64,000 nucleotides of DNA from CAVWZH01 sp963765285. Lineage in GTDB: Bacteria; Acidobacteriota; Terriglobia; Terriglobales; Acidobacteriaceae. The stretch covers positions 434,001-498,000 of the forward strand of contig CAVXVR010000004.1 in NCBI GenBank assembly GCA_963765285.1. Direction: 5' to 3'. The notes under the pieces were generated by a model. That model was not told the DNA's origin. It saw only the letters and a list, made by a program, of their open reading frames with translations, and ran no database searches. Shown here in pieces: positions 50,478 through 58,394 of this stretch; the first letter of the stretch is position 1, and each line of letters begins with the position of its first letter. The position numbers were made by a program, and so were the translations under genes.

Positions 50478-52454
50478 TTACGCTTCTTCCTGCTCTTTCA
50501 GCTTCGCAATTACGGTGAAGTCTTCGAGCGTTGTGGTGTCGCCTTTTACTTCTCCACTGGTGGCGAGCTCGCGCAAGAGCCGGCGCATGATTTTTCCGCT
50601 GCGGGTCTTGGGCAGCATATCGGTGAAACGTATGTCGTCCGGGCGAGCGAGGGCTCCGATCTCTTTGGTCACCCACTTTCGCAGTTCGTCTTTCAGAGCA
50701 TCTGTCGGCTCTCTTCCCTGCTCGAGCGTTACAAAAGCGGAGATCGCCTGGCCCTTTACTTCGTCAGGACGGCCGACCACCGCCGCTTCTGCCACCGCGT
50801 CATGCGCCACCAGCGCCGACTCGACCTCCATAGTGCTGAGCCGATGGCCGCTAACATTGATCACATCGTCCACGCGCCCCATGATCCAGAAGTACCCGTC
50901 TTTGTCCTTCCGTGCGCCGTCGCCAGTAAAGTACATTCCTGGAATCTGTGACCAGTACTGCTTCACATAGCGGTCGGGATCGCCGTAGATGGTCCGCGCC
51001 ATACCCGGCCAGGGTTGCTTGATCACCAGGAATCCGCCCGAACCGGCTGGCACTGGCTGGCCTTCCATCGTGACGATTTCCGGAACAACTCCAGGCATGG
51101 GCCGAGTCGCCGAGCCGGGCTTGGTGTCCACAGCCCCCGGAATCGGGCTGATCATGATGTTGCCGGTTTCAGTCTGCCACCAGGTATCGACGATAGGGCA
51201 GCGGCCACCGCCGATCACTTCGTGGTACCACATCCAGGCTTCGGGGTTGATCGGCTCGCCGACCGTACCGAGCAATCGCAAGCTATCTAGTCGGTGTTTT
51301 CGCGGCCACTGCTCCCCCCATTTAATGAATGTGCGAATGGCAGTGGGCGCAGTATAGAGAATGTTAACCTGATGGCGGTCGATGATGCTCCAGAAGCGAT
51401 CGGGCTCGGGACAATTGGGCGCGCCTTCGTACATCAGGCTGGTCGCGCCATTCTGCAGCGGCCCGTAAACAATGTAGCTGTGGCCAGTGACCCAACCGAT
51501 GTCGGCGGTACACCAATAGGTGTCTTCTTCCTTCAGATCGAAAACCCACTTCATGGTGAGATAGGTACCGACCGAGTAGCCGCCCGTGGTGTGTACCAAG
51601 CCTTTCGGCTTTCCCGTCGTACCCGAGGTGTAGAGGATGTAGAGAGGATGCTCGGCGTCCAGCGGCTCGGCGGGACACACGTCCGAAACCGATTCCATCA
51701 GCTCATGCCACCAGTGATCACGGCCGGGTTGCAGGTGAATCTTGGAGCCAGTCCGCTGATAAACGATCACGTTTTTCACGGAAGGACATGACTTGAGTGC
51801 TTCTTCAACGGCGGGAAATAGTTTCACTTCCGCGCCCCGGCGGAAAGATCCGTCTTGCGTAATGACCGCGGTCGCCTGGGAATCGTGAATCCGGTCGACG
51901 AGAGCGTTAGACGAGAATCCGCCAAACACGACCGTATGTGTCGCTCCAATCCGCGCGCAGGCCAGCATGGCGACGGGCAGCTCGGGAGTCATGCCCATAT
52001 AAATCGCCACGCGATCGCCCTTACGGATACCCAGCGACTTCAGCACATTCGCGAACTTCTTCACTTCGCGATGAAGCTGCTGATAGGTAAGCGTGCGAAC
52101 CTCCCCGGGCTCGCTCTCCCAGATCAGTGCTGCTTTATTCTTGCGCCCGGTCAGCACATGGCGGTCGAGGCAGTTGTAAGAGAGGTTGATCTGGCCACCG
52201 ACAAACCACTTGGCCCATGGGCAATTCCACTCCAGAACTTTGTCCCACCTCTTGAACCAGTGCAGCTCTTCGGCCACCCGGCCCCAGAATATTTCCGGCT
52301 GCTCGACCGATTCACGGTAGATGCGCTCGTATTCTTCCGCGCTCTTGATGTGGGCCTGCCGGCGAAAAGATTCCGGGCTGGGAAACTCGCGCTGTTCTTG
52401 GAGAATGGAATCAATGTTCGGACCGGATGCTGTTGCGGTAGGCTTTTCTGCCAT
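50478..52454 (-). CDS. acs: Acetyl-CoA synthetase
   Basis: This 658-residue AMP-forming ligase has AMP-binding motif YTSGTTGKPKGLVHT, GEPINPEAWMWYHEVIGGGRCPIVDTWWQTETG, hinge Asp region YFWIMGRVDDVINVSGHR and the acetylatable Lys motif PKTRSGKIMRR. It activates acetate for central metabolism. Full length. It lies alone, divergent in function from its neighbours. Confidence 0.96.
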   Translation of the reverse strand: MAEKPTATASGPNIDSILQEQREFPSPESFRRQAHIKSAEEYERIYRESVEQPEIFWGRVAEELHWFKRWDKVLEWNCPWAKWFVGGQINLSYNCLDRHVLTGRKNKAALIWESEPGEVRTLTYQQLHREVKKFANVLKSLGIRKGDRVAIYMGMTPELPVAMLACARIGATHTVVFGGFSSNALVDRIHDSQATAVITQDGSFRRGAEVKLFPAVEEALKSCPSVKNVIVYQRTGSKIHLQPGRDHWWHELMESVSDVCPAEPLDAEHPLYILYTSGTTGKPKGLVHTTGGYSVGTYLTMKWVFDLKEEDTYWCTADIGWVTGHSYIVYGPLQNGATSLMYEGAPNCPEPDRFWSIIDRHQVNILYTAPTAIRTFIKWGEQWPRKHRLDSLRLLGTVGEPINPEAWMWYHEVIGGGRCPIVDTWWQTETGNIMISPIPGAVDTKPGSATRPMPGVVPEIVTMEGQPVPAGSGGFLVIKQPWPGMARTIYGDPDRYVKQYWSQIPGMYFTGDGARKDKDGYFWIMGRVDDVINVSGHRLSTMEVESALVAHDAVAEAAVVGRPDEVKGQAISAFVTLEQGREPTDALKDELRKWVTKEIGALARPDDIRFTDMLPKTRSGKIMRRLLRELATSGEVKGDTTTLEDFTVIAKLKEQEEA

Positions 52455-52508
52455 TGCTGGCTCCCTGCGCTAATGTTGGGCTCGTGCCAGATCTTGCCGT
52501 CGACGATT

Positions 52509-54530
52509 CTACTGCGGTTTAACTCCGAGTGCCCGGCACAGATCGGCAGTCTGATAGACCACGCCGCCTTTCACCACGGTTCGAACCTGGCGAACATCCC
52601 CGATGTGGACCGTCGGGTCGCCATCCACAAGAATCATATCGGCCAGTTTGCCGGGCGCGATAGTCCCAAGATCCTGATCGCGTTTCATCACGCGGGCCGC
52701 GCCTAGTGTAGCCAATTGCAACACCTTCGCGGACGGAATTCCGGCTTCCTCGTAGAGTTCCAGCTCCCGCGGCAAGGTGAATCCTGCCAGGGCATCGGTC
52801 CCGGCCACGATGGGAATGCCGGCATCATAAAATGCTTTCGTCATTTTCAGCATCTGGGTGAAAGAATCCTGATAGCGCTGATCCATGCCATCGGGAACGG
52901 CGAGACCTCCATAGAAAAAGCCCCGGCGGATTTGCACCGGCACGCGATCGGCCACGGCAGCATAGACCGCAGTGACTTTGCCGGGGCGGTCGGTGAACAT
53001 CGCCTCGAACACGTTCAACGTCGGGTCGAGTACGGTTTTGTGCGCCTGCAGCAGATGGATGAATGCCTTCACCCGATCGGAACTCGGGTCGATTTCCACG
53101 CCATGCTGCGCAACTTCGGTAAAGCGCGCCGGGGTTCGCGTGTCTTTCACTTTGTCGAACATGAAGTTCAGGAAAATGAAATTCATGTGCTGGATTTCGT
53201 CGACGCCATCCTCCACAAATTGCTGGGCAGTCATGAAGGCCGGAACGTGGCCGCTGACTCGCATGCCGTGGCTGTGCGCCATCGCCGCGATTTTGGGCAC
53301 CAGTTCCGGCTTGATCGAGCTGTAGATTTTGACCTGCACGTAGCCGAGCTTGGCGTATTTATCGATGTTTTCACGAGCCTCCTGCTCCGTGTCGGCGTAG
53401 ACCTTGGTGGGTCCGGCATAGGGACCACGGCCATCGATCAGCGCCGCCAGCAGGACTCGCGGGCCGATTTCAGTTCCCGCGTCAAAACGATCACGCATGG
53501 GCAGCAGGTGATCGCTGTCGTTGCCCAGATCTCGTACTGAAGTCACTCCTGACGCCATGAGCAGCAGTCCGTCGTTGGGAGCAAGGTGAACGTGCATATC
53601 CCACAGGCCCGGAGAGAGCATTTTGCCCGTCGCATCCACGACTTCCGCTCCGGGAGGAAGCGTCATCTTGCTGTCGTCGCCAATCGCAGTGATTCGTTCG
53701 GCGCTGATCACCACGGTGCGATTCTTTTGGACTGTGGCGGTCTCCGCGTCAAATACATTGGCGTGAACAAAGACCAATGGACCGGAGGGTTTGTGGGCGA
53801 GCGTTTTGGCGAGAGTTGCGGCGCGTCCGTTCTCGACTTCCTCTTGCGCTTTGCCTAACGCCGCGACGCTCGATTCCCAGCCCTCGCGAATCACGGCAAA
53901 ACCAATGCCGCCTGTGACAAAGGCAAAGAACTTCCCATCCTGATCGAGCCATATGGGGTCGGGGACGAAGTCAAGGCCCGTGACGGCATATTGCACCACG
54001 GTTCGGGACTGGCCGTTGGCCTCGATCTTCAGACTGTCGCGTTTTTCGATGGAAGCTTCGCCAGCAGGCAGCAGCGGCAGTCTGCCTCCGGCTGCGAGCA
54101 GGGCTTGCGCCAGCAGGGCGCCTTCTTCCGGAACGCCAGAGATGCTGACATAGAACGCAGGCCCAGCCTTGGTTTCACCTTGCTCGGCCCGGTTCTTCCA
54201 GCTTGCCAGGCCGCCCTTCACCGAGAACGTCTCCGTCACGGGAGCTTTGTAGTAGTCAATGCCTGAATTCTCTACTTCGGTGGGAATGCCGTTCTTGTCG
54301 AGGACGACGCGCTCGGTCACTTTGGGGCCGCGTCCCCGGTCGTTGAATTCCCAGTAGAGATGGAGGCTGCCGTCAGGCGCCTGGCTCGAAGTTTCAAACC
54401 CTTGTTTGCTGCCAGCCAGCATCACCGTGTACTTCGTGACGGCATTGCCGGAAACAGGGGATGTATTCGCTTGCGCGATGGCGAGGGAGGTACAACTCAG
54501 AGCAAAGAATAAGACTACTTCTTTCTTCAT
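52509..54530 (-). CDS. Secreted metal-dependent amidohydrolase
   Basis: This 673-residue protein has a signal peptide (VVLFFALSCTSLAIAQA), an N-terminal ~230-residue domain, then an amidohydrolase barrel with DMHVHLAP (metal-binding His pair), the carboxylated-Lys/His segment KIYSSIKPELV...SGHVPAF, and GTDALAGFTLPREL (catalytic Asp). The end has KLADMILVDGDP. The class includes imidazolonepropionase-like and peptide or drug-cleaving enzymes; the substrate is unknown. It ends 54 bp upstream of acs on the same strand. Confidence 0.88.
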   Translation of the reverse strand: MKKEVVLFFALSCTSLAIAQANTSPVSGNAVTKYTVMLAGSKQGFETSSQAPDGSLHLYWEFNDRGRGPKVTERVVLDKNGIPTEVENSGIDYYKAPVTETFSVKGGLASWKNRAEQGETKAGPAFYVSISGVPEEGALLAQALLAAGGRLPLLPAGEASIEKRDSLKIEANGQSRTVVQYAVTGLDFVPDPIWLDQDGKFFAFVTGGIGFAVIREGWESSVAALGKAQEEVENGRAATLAKTLAHKPSGPLVFVHANVFDAETATVQKNRTVVISAERITAIGDDSKMTLPPGAEVVDATGKMLSPGLWDMHVHLAPNDGLLLMASGVTSVRDLGNDSDHLLPMRDRFDAGTEIGPRVLLAALIDGRGPYAGPTKVYADTEQEARENIDKYAKLGYVQVKIYSSIKPELVPKIAAMAHSHGMRVSGHVPAFMTAQQFVEDGVDEIQHMNFIFLNFMFDKVKDTRTPARFTEVAQHGVEIDPSSDRVKAFIHLLQAHKTVLDPTLNVFEAMFTDRPGKVTAVYAAVADRVPVQIRRGFFYGGLAVPDGMDQRYQDSFTQMLKMTKAFYDAGIPIVAGTDALAGFTLPRELELYEEAGIPSAKVLQLATLGAARVMKRDQDLGTIAPGKLADMILVDGDPTVHIGDVRQVRTVVKGGVVYQTADLCRALGVKPQ

Positions 54531-54639
54531 CTTTCCTCACTGAATCAGAGTGCGGCGTGAAAACACCCGGGCAGCCAAAAGCGTCAACTACTCTACACCA
54601 TAGCCGTCGAATTCGTCCGCCGGCGCAAAGCCCACCCGG

Positions 54640-55074
54640 TTAGACGGAGTCGAGGAACTTCCGTTTGTCTTTCTCTTGAGGAAGTGGGCAGGAGTCGTAC
54701 TTGCCGAATACGCGGTAACGGTAGCGGGCGACCAGATTGTATCCCCAGTCGCGACGCCCTCGAGGAAGCAGCCGGATCGGCAACGAAACAAGTCTCCAGA
54801 CTCCGCCGAGTTCGCGCAAGATTAAGACCACCGCGTCCGACCGTGCCGCCAGGCGCGCATCGGGACGCCCCTGGTTCAGAACTACATAGACCGTGTCTAA
54901 GTCGCGTGGATCGGCGCCAAATTGTTGCAGAATGCTGCTGGCAAACTGGCTCTGCAACGCGGCAAAACGAAAGCGATCCTTCGAATCGCGCTTCAGAACA
55001 AACTGAACCAGCCGGTTACACAAGCCGCACACACCGTCGTAAAAGAGGATCGGATTGGGGGCATCATCGGGCAT
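54640..55074 (-). CDS. DCC-family thiol-disulfide oxidoreductase (DUF393)
   Basis: This 144-residue protein has the family motif ILFYDGVCGLCNRLVQFVLKRD (DG-x-C-x2-C) plus RFAALQSQFA and the C-terminal RYRVFGKYDSCPLP. These proteins are thought to be redox enzymes. Start ATG 55074 lies 11 nt inside the epimerase's 3' end. It is the last gene of the ArsR-epimerase-DCC operon. Confidence 0.88.
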   Translation of the reverse strand: MPDDAPNPILFYDGVCGLCNRLVQFVLKRDSKDRFRFAALQSQFASSILQQFGADPRDLDTVYVVLNQGRPDARLAARSDAVVLILRELGGVWRLVSLPIRLLPRGRRDWGYNLVARYRYRVFGKYDSCPLPQEKDKRKFLDSV

Positions 55075-56020
55075 AGGAGCCACAGCATCGCAAATCCCGC
55101 AGTCCGAATGGCCCGGGTTCGGGCAGCCCCTTGCGAATCTGTTCATCAGTAAAGCGACGAACCGGAGCCAGGTCAGTGGGCAGCGCATCGCAAGGTGTAC
55201 AGGGTTCGATGACGCCTTCTGAAAGGATCCTGACCTGCGCCCTCGCGACCAGAGGGACCGTCATCGTCCATTCAAAGGCCTGCGCTAGCGCATAATGAAG
55301 CCACACCGGAAGCGGGAAAATGAACAGTCTCCTCTGTAGCACCTGGGCCACACGGCGCGCCGCTTCGCTGAGATAAAGTTGTTCGGCTCCGGTCACGGCG
55401 ACGGTTTGACGGTCGAGTCTTCCCTCGACCAGCGCAGCCCGAAGAATCCGGGTCAGGTCCTCGATCGCCAGCGGGCGAATCCCTTTCTGCCGCAACCCAA
55501 CGGTCGCGAGAAAAGGAATGGTGTGGAAAGAATGGCTCAGGTGGTCCAGCATGTGGTCGCCGCGCCCGTAGACCATTCCCGCTTTCAGGATGGTGTAGTT
55601 CAGCCCGGAATTACGAATGATCTCTTCCGCCGCCCATTTAGACTCGTGATAGGCCGAGCCGCAATTCGGCCGGGCCCGCAAGAAACTCATCAGGACGATT
55701 TTCCTGACTCCCGCCCGGCGGGCGGCTTCGACTACAATGCGGGTTCCCTGGACATGGACCGTCTCATAGGTCTGCGGCCCAATTTCGCGATTGATCCCTG
55801 CGCAATGGGCCACAGCGTCGCAGCCGGCAAATGCCCGTTCCAACACAGCAACGTCGGACAGATCGTTGGCTACAACGGTAAGCCGGGCGCCCTCGTCGGC
55901 GCGCGGGCCTCTTGTGCTTAAGCTACGCGCCAGCAACACTAGTTCGTGTCCCCCGGCGCTTAATTCTCGCGCCAAATGGCCTCCCACGAAACCTGAACCG
56001 CCAGTGATTGCGATCTTCAT
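55064..56020 (-). CDS. NAD(P)-dependent epimerase/dehydratase (NDUFA9-like SDR)
   Basis: This 318-residue atypical short-chain reductase has the GGSGFVGGHLA nucleotide motif at residues 7-17, HCAGINRE, and AYHESKWAAEEI with the active Tyr/Lys pair. It resembles complex-I NDUFA9-type SDRs. Its start ATG (56018-56020) overlaps the ArsR stop as TAATG, so it is translationally coupled to the regulator. Confidence 0.9.
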   Translation of the reverse strand: MKIAITGGSGFVGGHLARELSAGGHELVLLARSLSTRGPRADEGARLTVVANDLSDVAVLERAFAGCDAVAHCAGINREIGPQTYETVHVQGTRIVVEAARRAGVRKIVLMSFLRARPNCGSAYHESKWAAEEIIRNSGLNYTILKAGMVYGRGDHMLDHLSHSFHTIPFLATVGLRQKGIRPLAIEDLTRILRAALVEGRLDRQTVAVTGAEQLYLSEAARRVAQVLQRRLFIFPLPVWLHYALAQAFEWTMTVPLVARAQVRILSEGVIEPCTPCDALPTDLAPVRRFTDEQIRKGLPEPGPFGLRDLRCCGSYAR

Positions 56021-56328
56021 TACGCCTCCTTCTTCTTCGAACGCTGCCGCTGGACAATTTGTGTGGGGCAGACAGCACTGAGAAAATCTCCCACAGTGTG
56101 CGCAATCTGCTCAGGTTGCAGGCGGTACAGAATCCGGTTGGCTTCTCGTCTCTCGGAAATCAACTCGGCATTTTTGAGAATCGACAGGTGGCGTGAAATC
56201 GACGGCCCGGAGATTGGAAAACACGCCGCTATCTGGCCCGCTGCACGCTCGCCCTGCTTCAGTTCCTGCAGAATCTGCCGGCGGGTGGGGTCGGCCAGCG
56301 CCTTGAAGACGTTGGATACCGATTTCAT
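56020..56328 (-). CDS. ArsR/SdpR-family autoregulator
   Basis: This 102-residue winged helix has VFKALADPTRRQILQELKQGERAAGQIAACFPISGPSISRHLSILKNAELISERREANRILYRLQ. There is no ELCVCD metal site; it is more like SdpR-type, metal-independent members. ATG 56328 has AGGA just upstream. A palindrome 14 bp upstream is its likely operator. Confidence 0.92.
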   Translation of the reverse strand: MKSVSNVFKALADPTRRQILQELKQGERAAGQIAACFPISGPSISRHLSILKNAELISERREANRILYRLQPEQIAHTVGDFLSAVCPTQIVQRQRSKKKEA

Positions 56329-56341
56329 TTTTCCTATTATA

Positions 56342-56359
56342 GCTATTTGGCTAAATAGC
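56342..56359. promoter_or_regulatory. Palindromic operator for the ArsR/SdpR-type gene
   Basis: GCTATTT (56342-56348) and AAATAGC (56353-56359) flank GGCT. The site lies 14 bp before the ArsR start, in an otherwise AT-rich spot, as expected for autoregulation. Confidence 0.6.
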
Positions 56360-56417
56360 GTCAAGCATAACTGGGAGCCCTGAGACAAAGACGATCATGG
56401 GCAGAAGTCCTTGATAA

Positions 56418-57317
56418 TCAATGGGAAACGACAGGGGTACGCTGCAACTCGGGCACATACTCTTCGATGCTGCCTTTTTCCAGTAGATACACGCCCGGCC
56501 CCTGCTGGCCGCGGACGGTGCGGCAAAACTCGGCCACAAAAAAGCCGGCCTTCAAAGATTCACTGAAAGCCCAGCGCGTGGCCTGCCGCCATTCCCGGGC
56601 AAGGTCCGGATCCTTCTGCTCGAGCGCGACGATGTCGCTGGGAATCTCGATCGCAATTCTCTGACGAGAGAGGGCCGCGGACAGATCTGCACGGGCCGGC
56701 TTGCCATTTCCGTTGAAGCGAATCAGCGGGATCAGGTTGGCTAGAGCATCCTGCATCTCGTTACGAGGGCTTTTTCCCTGCAGTCGTTCTTTCACGCGCC
56801 GGCTCGTCAGGGGCCAGCGCACCCACAGACGGTCAGTGCCGTTACGGTGGAGCACGCTTGAGGTTTCAGGGCCGTAGAGGTCGATCTTATAAGAACCAGA
56901 CACCACTCCCAGCTTGGCGAAATTCAAATGGGCATTTTTGCTCTGCAAGGGATCGAACGTCCACGTCATTTCGTGGATGCGCATCGCCAGGGCGCGCTCT
57001 CGCTGGGCCACTTTGAGCTTGTGGCCCAGATCCAAGTCACGGTACCGCGCCCGCACCGCCAGCATGTGAGAATGCACTGCCAGATGCCCATTTTCCACTC
57101 CGAGCAGGCCAAACGCGAACCCAACCAGCGCCTTGCCGTCAAAAGCGCCCAGCCAGATGCAGCCCGCCGCCTGGCTGGCGATAATGAAGGTGAGCGGCGT
57201 CACGTCCAGATCGGAAAGGCCCCAGACTTCGCGTTCCACCGCCTCGACCTGCTTGAGGTCGTCGAAGCTCCGCAAGTCACGAATAACGACGCCGGGTTTG
57301 GCTTGGCCAGCGGGCAT
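56418..57317 (-). CDS. GNAT-superfamily acetyltransferase (COG3375-like)
   Basis: This 299-residue protein has a GNAT-like N-terminal fold: IRDLRSFDDLKQVEAVEREVWGLSD, then GKALVGFAFGL, ENGHLAVHSHMLAVRARYRDLDLGHKLKVAQRERALA (acetyl-CoA loop) and MTWTFDPLQSKNAHLNFAKLG. The C-terminal half is less conserved. No substrate is known. Confidence 0.85.
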   Translation of the reverse strand: MPAGQAKPGVVIRDLRSFDDLKQVEAVEREVWGLSDLDVTPLTFIIASQAAGCIWLGAFDGKALVGFAFGLLGVENGHLAVHSHMLAVRARYRDLDLGHKLKVAQRERALAMRIHEMTWTFDPLQSKNAHLNFAKLGVVSGSYKIDLYGPETSSVLHRNGTDRLWVRWPLTSRRVKERLQGKSPRNEMQDALANLIPLIRFNGNGKPARADLSAALSRQRIAIEIPSDIVALEQKDPDLAREWRQATRWAFSESLKAGFFVAEFCRTVRGQQGPGVYLLEKGSIEEYVPELQRTPVVSH

Positions 57318-57493
57318 GGTGGGCTGCGTTCGTCGAAAGCGCGATCAATATACGCGACTGTGGCGACTCGCGCCAATCGGGGGAGGGTGCCCTCCGAATC
57401 TTGGATATCTGCACTTGCACTGCTTTCGTTACCTTGGTTACTTGTCTCTGGCGTTCCCCCGAGTACCATTTTAGGAGGCGGTTCCGATTTGTG

Positions 57494-58306
57494 ATGTCTT
57501 GCGGCTACAAGTTTGCCAGCGCTCTAGCCTTTTATGTGGCCACGGTTGCAACTGTGGGCGCGCAAAGCAATTACCAAGTTGTAACAGTAAGCGACGGGGG
57601 CACAATTGCGGGAACTGTAACCTGGTCAGGTCCGGTGCCTCGCCCAGTTATTGTTCCGATCACGAAAGATGCCCCGATTTGCGACCCTGAATCGCACAAA
57701 ACCCGCGACCTGGAGCGGCTCATTATCGGCCCCCAAGGCGGTGTTGCGAATACCGTCGTGTTCTTGAAGGATATTGCCAGTGGCAAAGCCATGGACTTGC
57801 CTGCACCGAGGCGATTCCTGGATCAAAAGCATTGCCGCTACGAGCCTCACATTCTGCTGGTTCCTAAAGGCGCGGATCTGGAAATGAAAAGTTCAGACGC
57901 TACGCTCCATACCATTCACATGGACGGCGCCGCCAGCTACAACCTTCCATTCGCCTTCACCAACCAGCCGATTACCCGCACCATGCCCACGGCTGGCCTG
58001 GTGAATCTAAAGTGCAACGGCGGCCACACTTGGATGAATGCCGAGCTTCTGGTAGTGCCGCATCCGTACTACGCGGTAACTGACGAAAGTGGCCATTTCG
58101 AGCTGACGGACGTACCCCCAGGGAAATACGAAATCGTCGCCTGGCACGAAGGTTGGAAAGTGGTGCGTAACGTAATGGCCTATGATGTTCTCACCGAGAA
58201 CCGAATTGTGCGGCCTCTTTTTTCGGAACCTACCACCTGGGAAAAGACTGTGACGGTGAACCCCGGCGAAAACAGCGTTGTCAACTTCGTTCTTTCCGGA
58301 AAATAG
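57494..58306 (+). CDS. Secreted protein with carboxypeptidase-regulatory-like/cupredoxin-like domains
   Basis: This 270-residue protein has a signal peptide (FASALAFYVATVATVGAQ), a beta domain (GTIAGTVTWSGPVPRPVIVPI), a mid part with HTIHMDGAASYN and LKCNGGHTWMNAELLVVPHPYYAV (Cys/His pattern like plastocyanin), and a regulatory-like tail (DESGHFELTDVPPGKYEIVAWHEG). It is possibly copper-related or a ligand-binding partner of the next TonB receptor (inference). ATG 57494 was chosen; GTG 57491 is also possible (AGGAGG at 57473-57478). Confidence 0.75.
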   Translation: MSCGYKFASALAFYVATVATVGAQSNYQVVTVSDGGTIAGTVTWSGPVPRPVIVPITKDAPICDPESHKTRDLERLIIGPQGGVANTVVFLKDIASGKAMDLPAPRRFLDQKHCRYEPHILLVPKGADLEMKSSDATLHTIHMDGAASYNLPFAFTNQPITRTMPTAGLVNLKCNGGHTWMNAELLVVPHPYYAVTDESGHFELTDVPPGKYEIVAWHEGWKVVRNVMAYDVLTENRIVRPLFSEPTTWEKTVTVNPGENSVVNFVLSGK

Positions 58307-58394
58307 CCCGTCGCATCGCCGCTCGCCTTGTGACCCACAGTGCTTACGCTTGGGTAATTGGCACATCAGCAAGTTTCTAACGTATTCTTGGGCA

